From contig JARLIQ010000034.1 of NCBI GenBank assembly GCA_031291645.1, positions 1 through 64,000 of the forward strand: a stretch of DNA of 64,000 nt, written 5' to 3'. Positions 8,457-17,261 of this stretch are shown here, piece by piece (position 1 is the first letter of the stretch; each line of letters begins with the position of its first letter). The stretch comes from Caulobacteraceae bacterium. Its GTDB lineage: Bacteria > Pseudomonadota > Alphaproteobacteria > Caulobacterales > Caulobacteraceae. Position numbers and translations under genes: made by a program. The notes under the pieces were generated by a model that had not been told where the DNA came from, searched no databases, and saw only the letters and a program-made list of their open reading frames with translations.

Positions 8457-10781
8457 TCAACCTGTCGTTTCGGGAACGCAGCGGGCCCGCTCCAGGTCGG
8501 GGAAGCCCGCCGTCGATCGCAGGGTGGTCTGGACGTCCGCGATCACGCTGTCCCAGTCGCCGACCGCGGGCTGGCGGAACAGGCGGGCGGTCGGATACCA
8601 GGGGCTGTCGGCGCGATCGAGCAGCCAGCGCCAGTCCGGCGCGAAGGACAGCAGGATCCAGGTCGGCTTGCCCAGGCTGCCGGCAAGGTGCGCGAGACTG
8701 GTGTCGACGGTGATCACCAGGTCCATCTGGTCGACGACGGCGGCGGTGTCGGCGAAGTCGTTCAGGGCGTCACCAAGGAAGGTCACGCGACCGCTCGCGG
8801 CGAAGGCTTCGGAATCCCGCGGCCTGATCTGGTTCTGCAGCGCGATCCACTCGACATCTTCGCCAAGCAGCGGCGCCAGCCGGTCGAAGGCGATCGAGCG
8901 GTTGCGATCGTTGGTGTGCGCGGGATTGCCGCTCCAGGCGAGCCCAACGCGCGGCCTCGCCCTTGGCCCGAGCAGGCCCGCAAACTTGGCGCGCCGGGCG
9001 TCAGGCTGCAGCCGCAGCGGCGGCGGTATCGTCGCCAGCGTCGTCTCAAACGCCAGCGGCAGGCTCATCAGTGAACAGTGCCAATCGAAGTCGGGCGGCG
9101 CCTCGCCCTCCGCCATGACACCAACGCCGGGCAGGCTCTTGCCGAGCAGGCCGGCGAGCGGAGCCTGCACAGAAAGGGTGATCTGCGCGCCCCGGTCGGT
9201 CAGCAGCGGGACGTAGCGCACGAACTGGAGGCTGTCGCCCAGCCCTTGTTCGCCGTGCAGGAACAGACGCTTGCCGGCCAGGTCGCCCTCGCCCGACCAG
9301 TCACGCTCGGGGTCAAGCTTCAAGGCCGGATCCCAACCCGCCTTGCGCCGCTCGTGTTCGCGCCATCCGATCTCGAACTGGCCGTTCAGCAGGAAGACGA
9401 AGCTCCTGCCCACGTGGGCGTCGACGTTGCCTGGATCGAGCGCGATCGCGACCTCGTAGCTCGCCAGCGCATCCCCCGTTTGCTTCAGGTTCCGCAGCAT
9501 CAATCCGCGGTTGGCGAAGGCCTCGGCGTAGTCCGGTTTCAGGGCGATGGCCCGATCGTAGCTGGCCAGGGCCTCCTGCGGCCGCCCCAGCGTCCCGAGC
9601 GTGGACCCGCGGTTGTGATGGGCGCCGGCGTGGCCGGGCGCGAGGGCGATCGCCGCATTCAGACTGGCCAGCGCATCCTCAGGCCGGTTCAGGCGGACGA
9701 GCGCCATGCCGCGGTTGTAGTGGGCGTCAGCGAAGTCCGGCCTGAGGGCGATCGCGCGATCGAGGCTGGCCAGCGCCTCTTCGTGGCGGCCAAGGTCGCC
9801 CAACAGGATTCCACGGTTGTTCCAGGCCTCGCAGTCAGCCGGCCGCAAGGCCACGACGGCGTGGTAGCTTTCCAGCGCCTCCCCGTGGCGCTTCAGATCC
9901 CTCAGCACCTGTCCACGGTTGGCGAAGGCTTCGGCATATTCCGGTTGCAGGGCGATGGCCCGATCGTAGCTGGCCAGGGCCGCCTGCGGTCGCCCCAGCA
10001 CCACGAGTGCGGTTGCGCGGTTGTGGTAGGCGCGGGCGTGGCGCGGCGCGAGCGCGATGGCCGCATCATAGCTGGCCAGCGCATCGCCGGGCCGCTTCAG
10101 ACGGTCGAGCGCCACCCCGCGGTTGTAGTGGGCGTCGACGAAGTCCGGCTTGAGGGCGATCGCCCGATCGAGGCTGGCCAGCGCCGCCTCGGGACGGCCA
10201 ATGTCGTTCAGCATGGTTCCGCGGTTGTTCCAGCCCTCGGCATAGGCCGGCCGCAAGGCCACGGCGGCGTCATAGCTCTCCAGCGCCGCCTCGGGACGCC
10301 CCATCTCCTGCAGGACGATGGCCCGCAGGTCGTGGGCCTCCGGCGAGCCCGCATTCAGCGTAGCGGCCGCGTCCAGGTCGGCCAGCGCGTCCGCGAGCCG
10401 CCCCACGATTCGGAGCGCAACCGCGCGATGGAAGCGCGCCTCGAAGAAGTCCGGTTTCAGCGCGATCGCCGCATCGAGGCTGGCCAGGGCCTCCGTGGGC
10501 CGGTTCAGGCCGCTGAGGGCGGCGCCAAGGCTGGCATGGGCGGTCGGGGCCTCGGGATTGACCCTGATCGCCCGCTTGATCAGCGCCACGCCCTCGTCAG
10601 CTCGGCCGGTCTGCGTCTGGAGCATCCCGAGCAGACGCAGGGCGTCGAAATGCTGGGGGTCGCCGCTCAGCACCGCCTTGTAGCACTGGCTCGCCTCGTC
10701 GAGACGTCCCGCCCGGTGCAGCGCCAAACCCTGCTCGCAGAGGCCCTGGAGAACCGGCGGGTCAGCCGTGCCTGACATCAT
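8457..10781 (-). CDS. TPR repeat protein with C-terminal glycosyltransferase-9-like domain (longer paralogue)
   Basis: About a dozen 34-aa TPR units followed by a C-terminal domain nearly identical to the 6880..8454 product; start MMSGTADPP in the same TTGACGATG context as its paralogue. Confidence 0.88.
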   Translation of the reverse strand: MMSGTADPPVLQGLCEQGLALHRAGRLDEASQCYKAVLSGDPQHFDALRLLGMLQTQTGRADEGVALIKRAIRVNPEAPTAHASLGAALSGLNRPTEALASLDAAIALKPDFFEARFHRAVALRIVGRLADALADLDAAATLNAGSPEAHDLRAIVLQEMGRPEAALESYDAAVALRPAYAEGWNNRGTMLNDIGRPEAALASLDRAIALKPDFVDAHYNRGVALDRLKRPGDALASYDAAIALAPRHARAYHNRATALVVLGRPQAALASYDRAIALQPEYAEAFANRGQVLRDLKRHGEALESYHAVVALRPADCEAWNNRGILLGDLGRHEEALASLDRAIALRPDFADAHYNRGMALVRLNRPEDALASLNAAIALAPGHAGAHHNRGSTLGTLGRPQEALASYDRAIALKPDYAEAFANRGLMLRNLKQTGDALASYEVAIALDPGNVDAHVGRSFVFLLNGQFEIGWREHERRKAGWDPALKLDPERDWSGEGDLAGKRLFLHGEQGLGDSLQFVRYVPLLTDRGAQITLSVQAPLAGLLGKSLPGVGVMAEGEAPPDFDWHCSLMSLPLAFETTLATIPPPLRLQPDARRAKFAGLLGPRARPRVGLAWSGNPAHTNDRNRSIAFDRLAPLLGEDVEWIALQNQIRPRDSEAFAASGRVTFLGDALNDFADTAAVVDQMDLVITVDTSLAHLAGSLGKPTWILLSFAPDWRWLLDRADSPWYPTARLFRQPAVGDWDSVIADVQTTLRSTAGFPDLERARCVPETTG
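8520..9100. repeat. near-identical copy of the segment at about 6900-7480 (GT-domain coding region, paralogous duplication)
   Basis: Long shared blocks, e.g. 'ggataccaggggctgtcggcgcgatc' and 'caggatccaggtcggcttgcccaggctgccggcaaggtgcgcgagactggtgtcgacggtgatcaccaggtccatctg', in both. Confidence 0.85.
9513..10328. repeat. two copies of a 408-bp (4 x 102 bp) TPR super-repeat
   Basis: The block beginning 'ggcgaagg(c/t)(c/t)tcggc' starts at 9513 and again at 9921, exactly 408 bp apart, with the same four-unit order in the protein. Confidence 0.75.
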
Positions 10782-10880
10782 CGTCAACCTGTCGTTCCCG
10801 GGCCGCGGCGCGTGGACGTGCGTCCGCAGCCCAATTCGAGGCCGCGCCGCCCGCTGGCGATCCATGCGGCGGCAAAAGGA

Positions 10881-10910
10881 CCCGGCGCGGCTGGGGGGGC
10901 CGGCGCCGGG
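10881..10910 (-). terminator. possible intrinsic terminator/hairpin downstream of the 11005..11484 gene
   Basis: cccggcgc...gcgccggg perfect 8-bp stem; the minus strand continues TCCTTTTG (short T run). Confidence 0.35.
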
Positions 10911-11004
10911 CTGAGGTGAGGACGCCCCCCAGCGGGAAGGTGCTGGGGCTGGACGGCCTATCCTGGTCCGACGCAGCCGATGGGGCCGCGCCGGATTAGG
11001 GCGA

Positions 11005-11484
11005 TCAGCTGATCTTGATCTGGGGCGTGAGGGTCACGCTACCGCTGGTGGTGCAGCCGCCCGACAGCGTTTGGCTCGTCCAGGACAGCGTGGTGCTGGT
11101 CGTTCCGTTCTGGGTGACCGAAGCGCTGATCGTGGACGGACCGCAGGTGATGCCGAGGAGCGGCACCGTCACCTTGACGTCACTGATGGTCACGGTGCTG
11201 GTGCTGGTCGGCGTGATGGTCCAAGGCAGGACCGTGGTGACGGCGCCGCAGGCGCCCAACAGGCCGCCGCTGAACGATGCGGTGGTGACGGACGCGGTGG
11301 CGCCGGTCGACGAGGTGGCTCCCGCAAAGGTGGCGGAACAACTCAGCGTCGTGCCGTAGGTCAGACTGGTGCTGCCCGTTCCGGAAACCGGCTGGCTCGT
11401 CGGGCTGAACGTAAGGGCCGACGCCTGGGCGGCAAACCCGAAAGTCATCAGGGCGCAGGCCCCGGCCGCTGCGAGAATCTTCAT
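11005..11484 (-). CDS. small exported Ser/Thr-rich 4-Cys protein, tentatively PraB-like (alkane oxidation protein activator family)
   Basis: Signal peptide MKILAAAGACALMTFGFAAQASA; LSCSATF...LGACG...PWTITP...GITCGP...GGC pattern. Family call is from memory of the motif layout only. Confidence 0.6.
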   Translation of the reverse strand: MKILAAAGACALMTFGFAAQASALTFSPTSQPVSGTGSTSLTYGTTLSCSATFAGATSSTGATASVTTASFSGGLLGACGAVTTVLPWTITPTSTSTVTISDVKVTVPLLGITCGPSTISASVTQNGTTSTTLSWTSQTLSGGCTTSGSVTLTPQIKIS

Positions 11485-11757
11485 GACGCTTCCTCATTGA
11501 AGTCGGCGATCGGCCCGCCGATTTGCCGGGCGACGAGGCCGCCCACTTCAATAGACGCCAGAAACTCAACCTTGGGGGGATATATCGATGCAATTATTTT
11601 GCGAAAATTTGCAATTTATTTCTCATAAATTGAACAACTGCCTGCGTTACATACTTATTTTTACACGCGAATATTCGTGACAGGCCGATCAATTTAGATC
11701 GTCCCTGGCTTTATTAGCATCCGCGATTCCTACGCGTTACATCAATAAACTTTACCC

Positions 11758-12318
11758 CTACACGACCCCCCCCTTCACTCCCATGGCTCGGTCAATATAG
11801 ACCGACGCCCGATGCAGGAGCTCCTTGACGGATTCCCTGGAGATACCCATGCGCTGGGCGATCGCCGCGCTGGTCATGTCCTCGAGCCGATGCAGCCGAA
11901 ACGCCGCGCGGGCCCGGGGCGGCAGGGTGGCGACCACCCGGATCAGCCGCTCGTACTCCTGTCGGCCGACCAGGATCCGCTCGGGCGACAACTCGCTGCT
12001 CAGTTCCGGCGCGCTCTCCAACGCGTCATGCTGACTCCAGCGGCGCAGCGCGCGGGTGCGGCGCTGGCTGATCAGCACATTGTGGGCGACAGCGAACAGA
12101 TAGCGTTCGACGTTGCCGATCGGCGGCCGACGCGCGGCCGACTGGAGCCGCAGGAAGACATCCTGGACCAGGTCGTCCGCGTCGTCGGGCGGCGCGCGCC
12201 GGGCGAAATAGCGCCGAAGACGTCCGCCGTAGACCACCATCCAGGCCGCAAGGTCGGGCGCCGCGCCTTCGGCCCGTTCCCGCCCCTCGCCTGGATCCAG
12301 TGCTTCGGCCATCGACAC
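11758..12318 (-). CDS. RNA polymerase sigma factor, ECF/FecI-like
   Basis: DDLVQDVFLRLQ (region 2), FAVAHN, LPPRARAAFRLHRLEDMTSAAIAQRMGISRESVKELLHRA (region 4). Confidence 0.9.
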   Translation of the reverse strand: MSMAEALDPGEGRERAEGAAPDLAAWMVVYGGRLRRYFARRAPPDDADDLVQDVFLRLQSAARRPPIGNVERYLFAVAHNVLISQRRTRALRRWSQHDALESAPELSSELSPERILVGRQEYERLIRVVATLPPRARAAFRLHRLEDMTSAAIAQRMGISRESVKELLHRASVYIDRAMGVKGGVV

Positions 12319-12343
12319 CCTCGCCTCGCCGCGCGCCGATGGC

Positions 12344-15289
12344 TCAGAACTTCTTGGTGATGCTGCCGCCGATCAGCCTGGGATCGAGCGTAAAGACGTT
12401 GGTGGTCAGGCCGGTGTTGTCGCTGTTGATGTAGGCCCCGGTGATCGGCGTGGCGTCGAGCAGGTTCTTGACATAGACCTCGAAAACCAGCCCCGCGCTC
12501 GGCTTGGCCACGGTCAGGCGCAGGTTGACGTTGTACCAGCCGTGCAGCTTGTCGACCGGGTCCTGGTAGACCCGGGCCCAGGAACTGGACTGGTGATAGA
12601 CGTCGCCGCGCAGGGTCGCGGTCCAGTCGTCGCCGAACCACTCGGTGTATTCCGCCCCCAGCGACTGGGTCCACTCCGGCGCGTTGGGCAGATGGTGGCC
12701 CGAGACGTTGGCGTAGAAGCCCTGGCCGCCATTGGGCAGGTCCGCAGCAGTCGGCGCGCCGCCGGGATAGAGGAAATTCAGAAGATAATTGTAGATGGTG
12801 CCCGGACAAACCCCGCTTAGGTATTCATCATCAGGTATGCCGTTGGCGCGCTCCCAGGTGATGAGCTTGGCGACATAGGCCTTCGAGACGACGCAGTTGT
12901 TTGGCGAGTCCACGAACGGCTTCATGACCGTATAGTCGGAATTGCCCTGGGTGCGGTTCATCACGTCGATCGACTTGGACCCCTTGTCCAGTCGCGTGCC
13001 CTCGTAGCCGAGGTTCAGGTCGAAGCGCAGGTGGTGGGTCGCCTGCCAGACCGACTGAAGCTCGGCCCCCCAGATCTTCGCGTTGAAATTCTCGTTGATC
13101 TCGGTGTCGTTCTCGATCTGTGAGACCTGGTAGTCGGCATAGTCGTAGTAGAAGGCGTCGGCGTTCAACATCAGGGCGCCGCCCATCAGTGTATTTTTCG
13201 TACCGATCTCGAAGGCGTTGACATATTCCGGCTTGAAGGTCGCCGGGTAGGCCTGTAGTTGCACAATCGGCGGAACCCCTGGCGCGAGGTCACTGGTCGA
13301 AAAGCCCGGGCTGGGCGGGTTGGCGCCGCCACCCTTGTAGCCGCGATTGTAGAAGGCGTAGATCAACGTCTGGTTGGTGAAGGACAGCTGCGGAGTCCAG
13401 TCCACGCCAAGGCGACCGGTGAAGGCGCCCCAGTGCTGGTCGATGTTCGGCGAGGCCGGATAACCGCTACTTACCGTGCCGCCCGTACCCGGCGACAACA
13501 ACATTTGTGTTGGAATTGGTGTAAATGATTTATTGTCGTCCGTATACCTCAATCCTGCCGTTATCTTTATAGATGGAGTAACATTGTAGTACAGCTCACC
13601 AAATCCCGCGGCTGAGTTCAGGCGATATGGATTTTGGTTTAGGTAATAATTATGCCCTTGATTGTTGACCTTATTTAATTTGTTCGGATCTATGTATACG
13701 CACGACGTTTGGCTATTTAGCACACACGTCGGCAACGACGTTCCCGTATAGTTGCCTGTCGTCTGACTCTCGGCCAGATCCGTCAACACATTGAAGAACA
13801 CATAGAAATTCTCGTCGGTTCTATAGTGCGTATAGTTTGCGCCGACGCTGAAATTAAAGGGACCGGAGAACGACGACTGCAGGCGGAACTCCTGGGAGAA
13901 CTGCTCGCTCGTCGCCTTCGAGATGTCCAGGCCCTGGATCGTATTCGAGCACCCAAGCTGCGGGTCGCAGAACACGCCGCCGGGCGAGATGTTGGCCGCG
14001 CTGCTGGACGGGCCCGCATAGCCGACCAGATTGCTCGTGTCGCTGAACACCCCCGGAACCGAGTCGAAGCTGTCGTAGGCCTGGCTCGAATAGTAATCGT
14101 CCCGGTCGTAGGCGGTTTGCGACGTAAAGGTCAGGTGGCTGGTGAGGTCGTAGTCGAAATTGAGCTCGATCACATCGGTCTTGGCGCGATACTGCGGATT
14201 ATAGGCCGCGTCGATCTGACGGAGATTGTGCGACTGGGTGAGGCCGCCGTAGGGATCTACGCCGGTGAGCGGGGCGACGGCGACGTCGCCCGGCCAAGTT
14301 ACGCCCACGGTGGCCACACTGATCCCCGCCTGGATGAACGGCAGCGAAAGGCCGTTCGGCGCCGCATAGGCCGCGGACGAGTACAACGAGGCGTCCTTGC
14401 ACCCCTGGCTCATGGCCCCGCTGGCGGCGGCGCTGAGATTGTCCACGCCGTCGATCGAAGACGGGCCCGGGTCGGTGGTGCACAGCTGCTTGGTGCTGCG
14501 GGCGCGGCTGTCATTCTCGTTGAAGTGTTCCCAGATCAGATCGGCTTTGAACCGGTCGTTGGGCTTGTATTGCAGGGTCACCCGGGTGGAATAGAGGTTC
14601 CGGCCGTCGATGCTGTCGCCGGTCTCGGCGTTGTATTCGTAGCCGCTGCGGTTCGTGCTGGCTCCGGCGATGCGCAGGTCGAGCTTGTCGCCAATCAAGG
14701 GGATGTTGACGTAGCCGCTCAGCCGCCGGCTGGAATAGTTGCCGACCTCGCCCTTGATCTCGCCCTCGAACAGGTCGGTGGGCTTGGCCGAGATGATGTC
14801 GACGGCGCCGGCGGTGGCGTTGCGGCCGTAGAGGGTGCCCTGGGGCCCGCGCAACACCTCGACCTGGTCGACGTCGAAGAATTCTTGCTCGAACAATCGG
14901 TTGCGGATCAGGGACGTACCGTTGAAGTTCACCGACACGCCGGGGTCGGTGGACACGGACACCGCCTGGGTGCCGATGCCCCGGATGGTCAGGTTGTAGC
15001 CGCTGAAATTGGTCTTGGTGAAACTGGCGTTGGGCACTGCGCGCAACAGGTCGGGACCGCCTTCGATCTTCTGTGCGTCCAGCGCCTTGGCCGACAGCGC
15101 GGTGATGGCGATCGGGACGGTCTGCTCCAACTCCTTCTTGCGCTGGGCGGTGACCACCACCTCAGAGACAGCGCTCGCCTGGTTGCGAGGGTCTGGCGCG
15201 GCCTGCTGCGCCCGGGCTGCCTGGGCCTGAAGCACCAGGACCGAGGCTCCCGCAATGAGACTCGCACGAATAGGCGTAACTTGGTACAT
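12344..15289 (-). CDS. TonB-dependent receptor
   Basis: Plug motif VLRGPQGTLYGRNATAGAVDIIS; C-terminal beta-barrel ending ...LDPRLIGGSITKKF; start MYQVTPIRAS preceded by GGAGGGCG; no room for an STN signalling domain. Confidence 0.93.
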   Translation of the reverse strand: MYQVTPIRASLIAGASVLVLQAQAARAQQAAPDPRNQASAVSEVVVTAQRKKELEQTVPIAITALSAKALDAQKIEGGPDLLRAVPNASFTKTNFSGYNLTIRGIGTQAVSVSTDPGVSVNFNGTSLIRNRLFEQEFFDVDQVEVLRGPQGTLYGRNATAGAVDIISAKPTDLFEGEIKGEVGNYSSRRLSGYVNIPLIGDKLDLRIAGASTNRSGYEYNAETGDSIDGRNLYSTRVTLQYKPNDRFKADLIWEHFNENDSRARSTKQLCTTDPGPSSIDGVDNLSAAASGAMSQGCKDASLYSSAAYAAPNGLSLPFIQAGISVATVGVTWPGDVAVAPLTGVDPYGGLTQSHNLRQIDAAYNPQYRAKTDVIELNFDYDLTSHLTFTSQTAYDRDDYYSSQAYDSFDSVPGVFSDTSNLVGYAGPSSSAANISPGGVFCDPQLGCSNTIQGLDISKATSEQFSQEFRLQSSFSGPFNFSVGANYTHYRTDENFYVFFNVLTDLAESQTTGNYTGTSLPTCVLNSQTSCVYIDPNKLNKVNNQGHNYYLNQNPYRLNSAAGFGELYYNVTPSIKITAGLRYTDDNKSFTPIPTQMLLSPGTGGTVSSGYPASPNIDQHWGAFTGRLGVDWTPQLSFTNQTLIYAFYNRGYKGGGANPPSPGFSTSDLAPGVPPIVQLQAYPATFKPEYVNAFEIGTKNTLMGGALMLNADAFYYDYADYQVSQIENDTEINENFNAKIWGAELQSVWQATHHLRFDLNLGYEGTRLDKGSKSIDVMNRTQGNSDYTVMKPFVDSPNNCVVSKAYVAKLITWERANGIPDDEYLSGVCPGTIYNYLLNFLYPGGAPTAADLPNGGQGFYANVSGHHLPNAPEWTQSLGAEYTEWFGDDWTATLRGDVYHQSSSWARVYQDPVDKLHGWYNVNLRLTVAKPSAGLVFEVYVKNLLDATPITGAYINSDNTGLTTNVFTLDPRLIGGSITKKF

Positions 15290-15423
15290 ATCGCCCTCCA
15301 GTTGCGCAGGCATGCCTTCTTGTCGGGCGCGCTGCGAAGCGTTTCCTGCCGCTGGCTTTGGCCGGGACGAACTGGCGGCTGCAGCCGTCCCCTAGCCGCA
15401 ACCATGCCGATACTCACGGCGGT

Positions 15424-15439
15424 GTCAATAGCTATTGAC
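15424..15439. promoter_or_regulatory. candidate TetR-family operator
   Basis: Perfect 16-bp palindrome GTCAATAGCTATTGAC between the TetR stop and the TonB receptor start. Confidence 0.6.
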
Positions 15440-15451
15440 GTTGATGTCGAT

Positions 15452-16063
15452 TTATTCGAGCAGGCTGGGCATCAGGTGGGTCGCAATCCGCCGAACCGAA
15501 TCGCGATCGCGCCCCAGCATCTGGCGCAGCGGGCCGCCAATCATCGCATCGCCGAACGCGCACAAGGTGATGAACAGCAGCGCCGAGGGGATGTGGCGAG
15601 GGCTTTCCCCGCCGTCGCGCTCGCGCACCGTCTCGTCCAGGGCGACGACGAGATCGCCCACCGCCTCGCGGATTGGCTCCAGGTGCTCATAGCGGTTCGA
15701 GATGGCGATCCAGGCCGCCAGTTGCCCGGCTCCACCGTCGTCGAACGCGTCGAAAACCGTATCGATCAGCGCGCGATGCGAATTGTCGGCGCGCACCTGC
15801 ACGACCGCGCTTTCAAGGGCTATGGCCAGATCCTTGACCATCACCCCCATCAGCGCCGACTGCAGTTTGGCGGCCGATCCGAAATGATGGATCAGGTTGC
15901 CGTGGGTCACGCCGATCTCGCTGGCGACGGCGTGCAGGGTCACGCCCTTGGGCCCCTGCGCGATCAGCAACCGCCGGGCGCACTCCAGCGCCTGGGCGCG
16001 GGCCTCCGCGGGTGAGCGCCGGCGTCGGCGCGTCGCCCGTATGGATTCCGCCTCGCCCGCCAC
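15452..16063 (-). CDS. TetR/AcrR family transcriptional regulator
   Basis: N-terminal HTH: ALECARRLLIAQGPKGVTLHAVASEIGVTHGNLIHHFGSAAKL. Confidence 0.9.
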   Translation of the reverse strand: MAGEAESIRATRRRRRSPAEARAQALECARRLLIAQGPKGVTLHAVASEIGVTHGNLIHHFGSAAKLQSALMGVMVKDLAIALESAVVQVRADNSHRALIDTVFDAFDDGGAGQLAAWIAISNRYEHLEPIREAVGDLVVALDETVRERDGGESPRHIPSALLFITLCAFGDAMIGGPLRQMLGRDRDSVRRIATHLMPSLLE

Positions 16064-16086
16064 CGCCGACTCCTACTTATATCATC

Positions 16087-16097
16087 GTCAATATGAC
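16087..16097. promoter_or_regulatory. candidate TetR operator upstream of the TetR gene
   Basis: GTCAATATGAC inverted repeat sharing the GTCAATA half-site with 15424-15439; 24 bp upstream of the start codon. Confidence 0.4.
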
Positions 16098-16282
16098 AAT
16101 GGCGCGGTTTAGCACCTGATGCAAACACAACGTCCACGGGCGCTCCGGGTCGGGACGATCGGGGACGGCGCGCGGCCGATGTCCGAGACCGCGTTGTCGT
16201 CGAACGCCGGGCCGCGCCCCATCGACCTGGCGGGATCGTGCGGTATCCTGACGACCGAATGCGGCATGATGGGGATGTGACC

Positions 16283-16720
16283 ATGCAGGACCTCGCCGGC
16301 GCGCGGATCCAGACCGTGCGCGACCACATGCGGCTCGAGTGCGAGCACGACTGGGACGCGGTCATCGCCACCTTCGTCCACCCGCGCTACGAGCTGTACG
16401 GAAGCGGGACGGTGTTCGACGGTGAGGCCGCGGTTCGGGGCTATTTCGCCGCCTCGCGCACGCCCTTCCCCGACCAGGCCAACGAGATCATCGCCATCGC
16501 CGCCGACGGTGACAGCGACAGGGTGCTGGTCGAGTTCTGGCTCACCGGCTCCCACCTCGGCCCGCTGCGGCTGACGGGCCGGACGATCGAGCCGACGGGC
16601 CGCAGCTTCCGCGTGCGCATGGCGGCAAGCTTCGAGTTCGCACCGGGCTCCGACAAGATCGTCTGCGAGCGACCCTATTTCGACCAGGGCGCGGTGCTGC
16701 GCGCGCTCGACCTGGCCTGA
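16283..16720 (+). CDS. SnoaL/NTF2-like nuclear transport factor 2 family protein
   Basis: About 145-aa small alpha+beta protein; HPRYELYGSGTVFDGEAAVRGYFAASRTPFPD pattern. Confidence 0.75.
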   Translation: MQDLAGARIQTVRDHMRLECEHDWDAVIATFVHPRYELYGSGTVFDGEAAVRGYFAASRTPFPDQANEIIAIAADGDSDRVLVEFWLTGSHLGPLRLTGRTIEPTGRSFRVRMAASFEFAPGSDKIVCERPYFDQGAVLRALDLA

Positions 16721-16820
16721 ACGGGACCTCGCCCATGGCGAGCCCCTGCTCGACCGCGCCTGCGATTGATCGGGCGGGCTCTTTCAGCGTCAATACTGGT
16801 CATTCGCCCGGAGCGCGCCC

Positions 16821-17261
16821 ATGCCCAGAGTCGTCGGGATCGATCACCTCGCCATCCGGGTCAGCGACTTCGAGGCGTCGCGCCGCTTCTACGACCGGCT
16901 GCTGAGCTTCCTCGGCTTCGTGCGGGAATGGGAGTTCGACCGCACGGTCGGCTGGAACAACGGCGTGACCATGTTCTGGATCACCGAGGCGGACGGCGAA
17001 GGGCGCCGGCGGCCTCACCACACCGGCGACATCGGCTATCACCACTATGCTTTCGAGCTGGCCGCGCGCGAGGAGGTGGACGAACTCGGCGCCTTCCTCG
17101 AACGGGAGGGGGTGAGCGTGGTCGACCCGCCGGACGCCTATCCAAGCTACGGCGAGGGCTACTACGCCGTCTTCTTCCTCGACCCCGACGGCCTCAAGCT
17201 CGAAGGCATGTATTTCCTGGAAAAGGTGAAGCGCGGGGGCCGTCCGCCGCGGGGGCTTTAG
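16821..17261 (+). CDS. VOC family (glyoxalase/dioxygenase-like) protein
   Basis: GIDHLAIRVSDFEASRRFYDRLLSFLGF ... YYAVFFLDPDGLKLEGMYF. Confidence 0.9.
   Translation: MPRVVGIDHLAIRVSDFEASRRFYDRLLSFLGFVREWEFDRTVGWNNGVTMFWITEADGEGRRRPHHTGDIGYHHYAFELAAREEVDELGAFLEREGVSVVDPPDAYPSYGEGYYAVFFLDPDGLKLEGMYFLEKVKRGGRPPRGL

Noticed and set aside
7075-10775. 713-aa and 565-aa plus-strand ORFs across the TPR genes
   Set aside because: Repetitive antisense translations of the TPR-encoding strand; no independent support.
6880-10781. Repeated units considered as a CRISPR-like array
   Set aside because: The 102-bp periodicity is protein-coding (34-aa TPR) with no short conserved repeat plus unique spacer structure.
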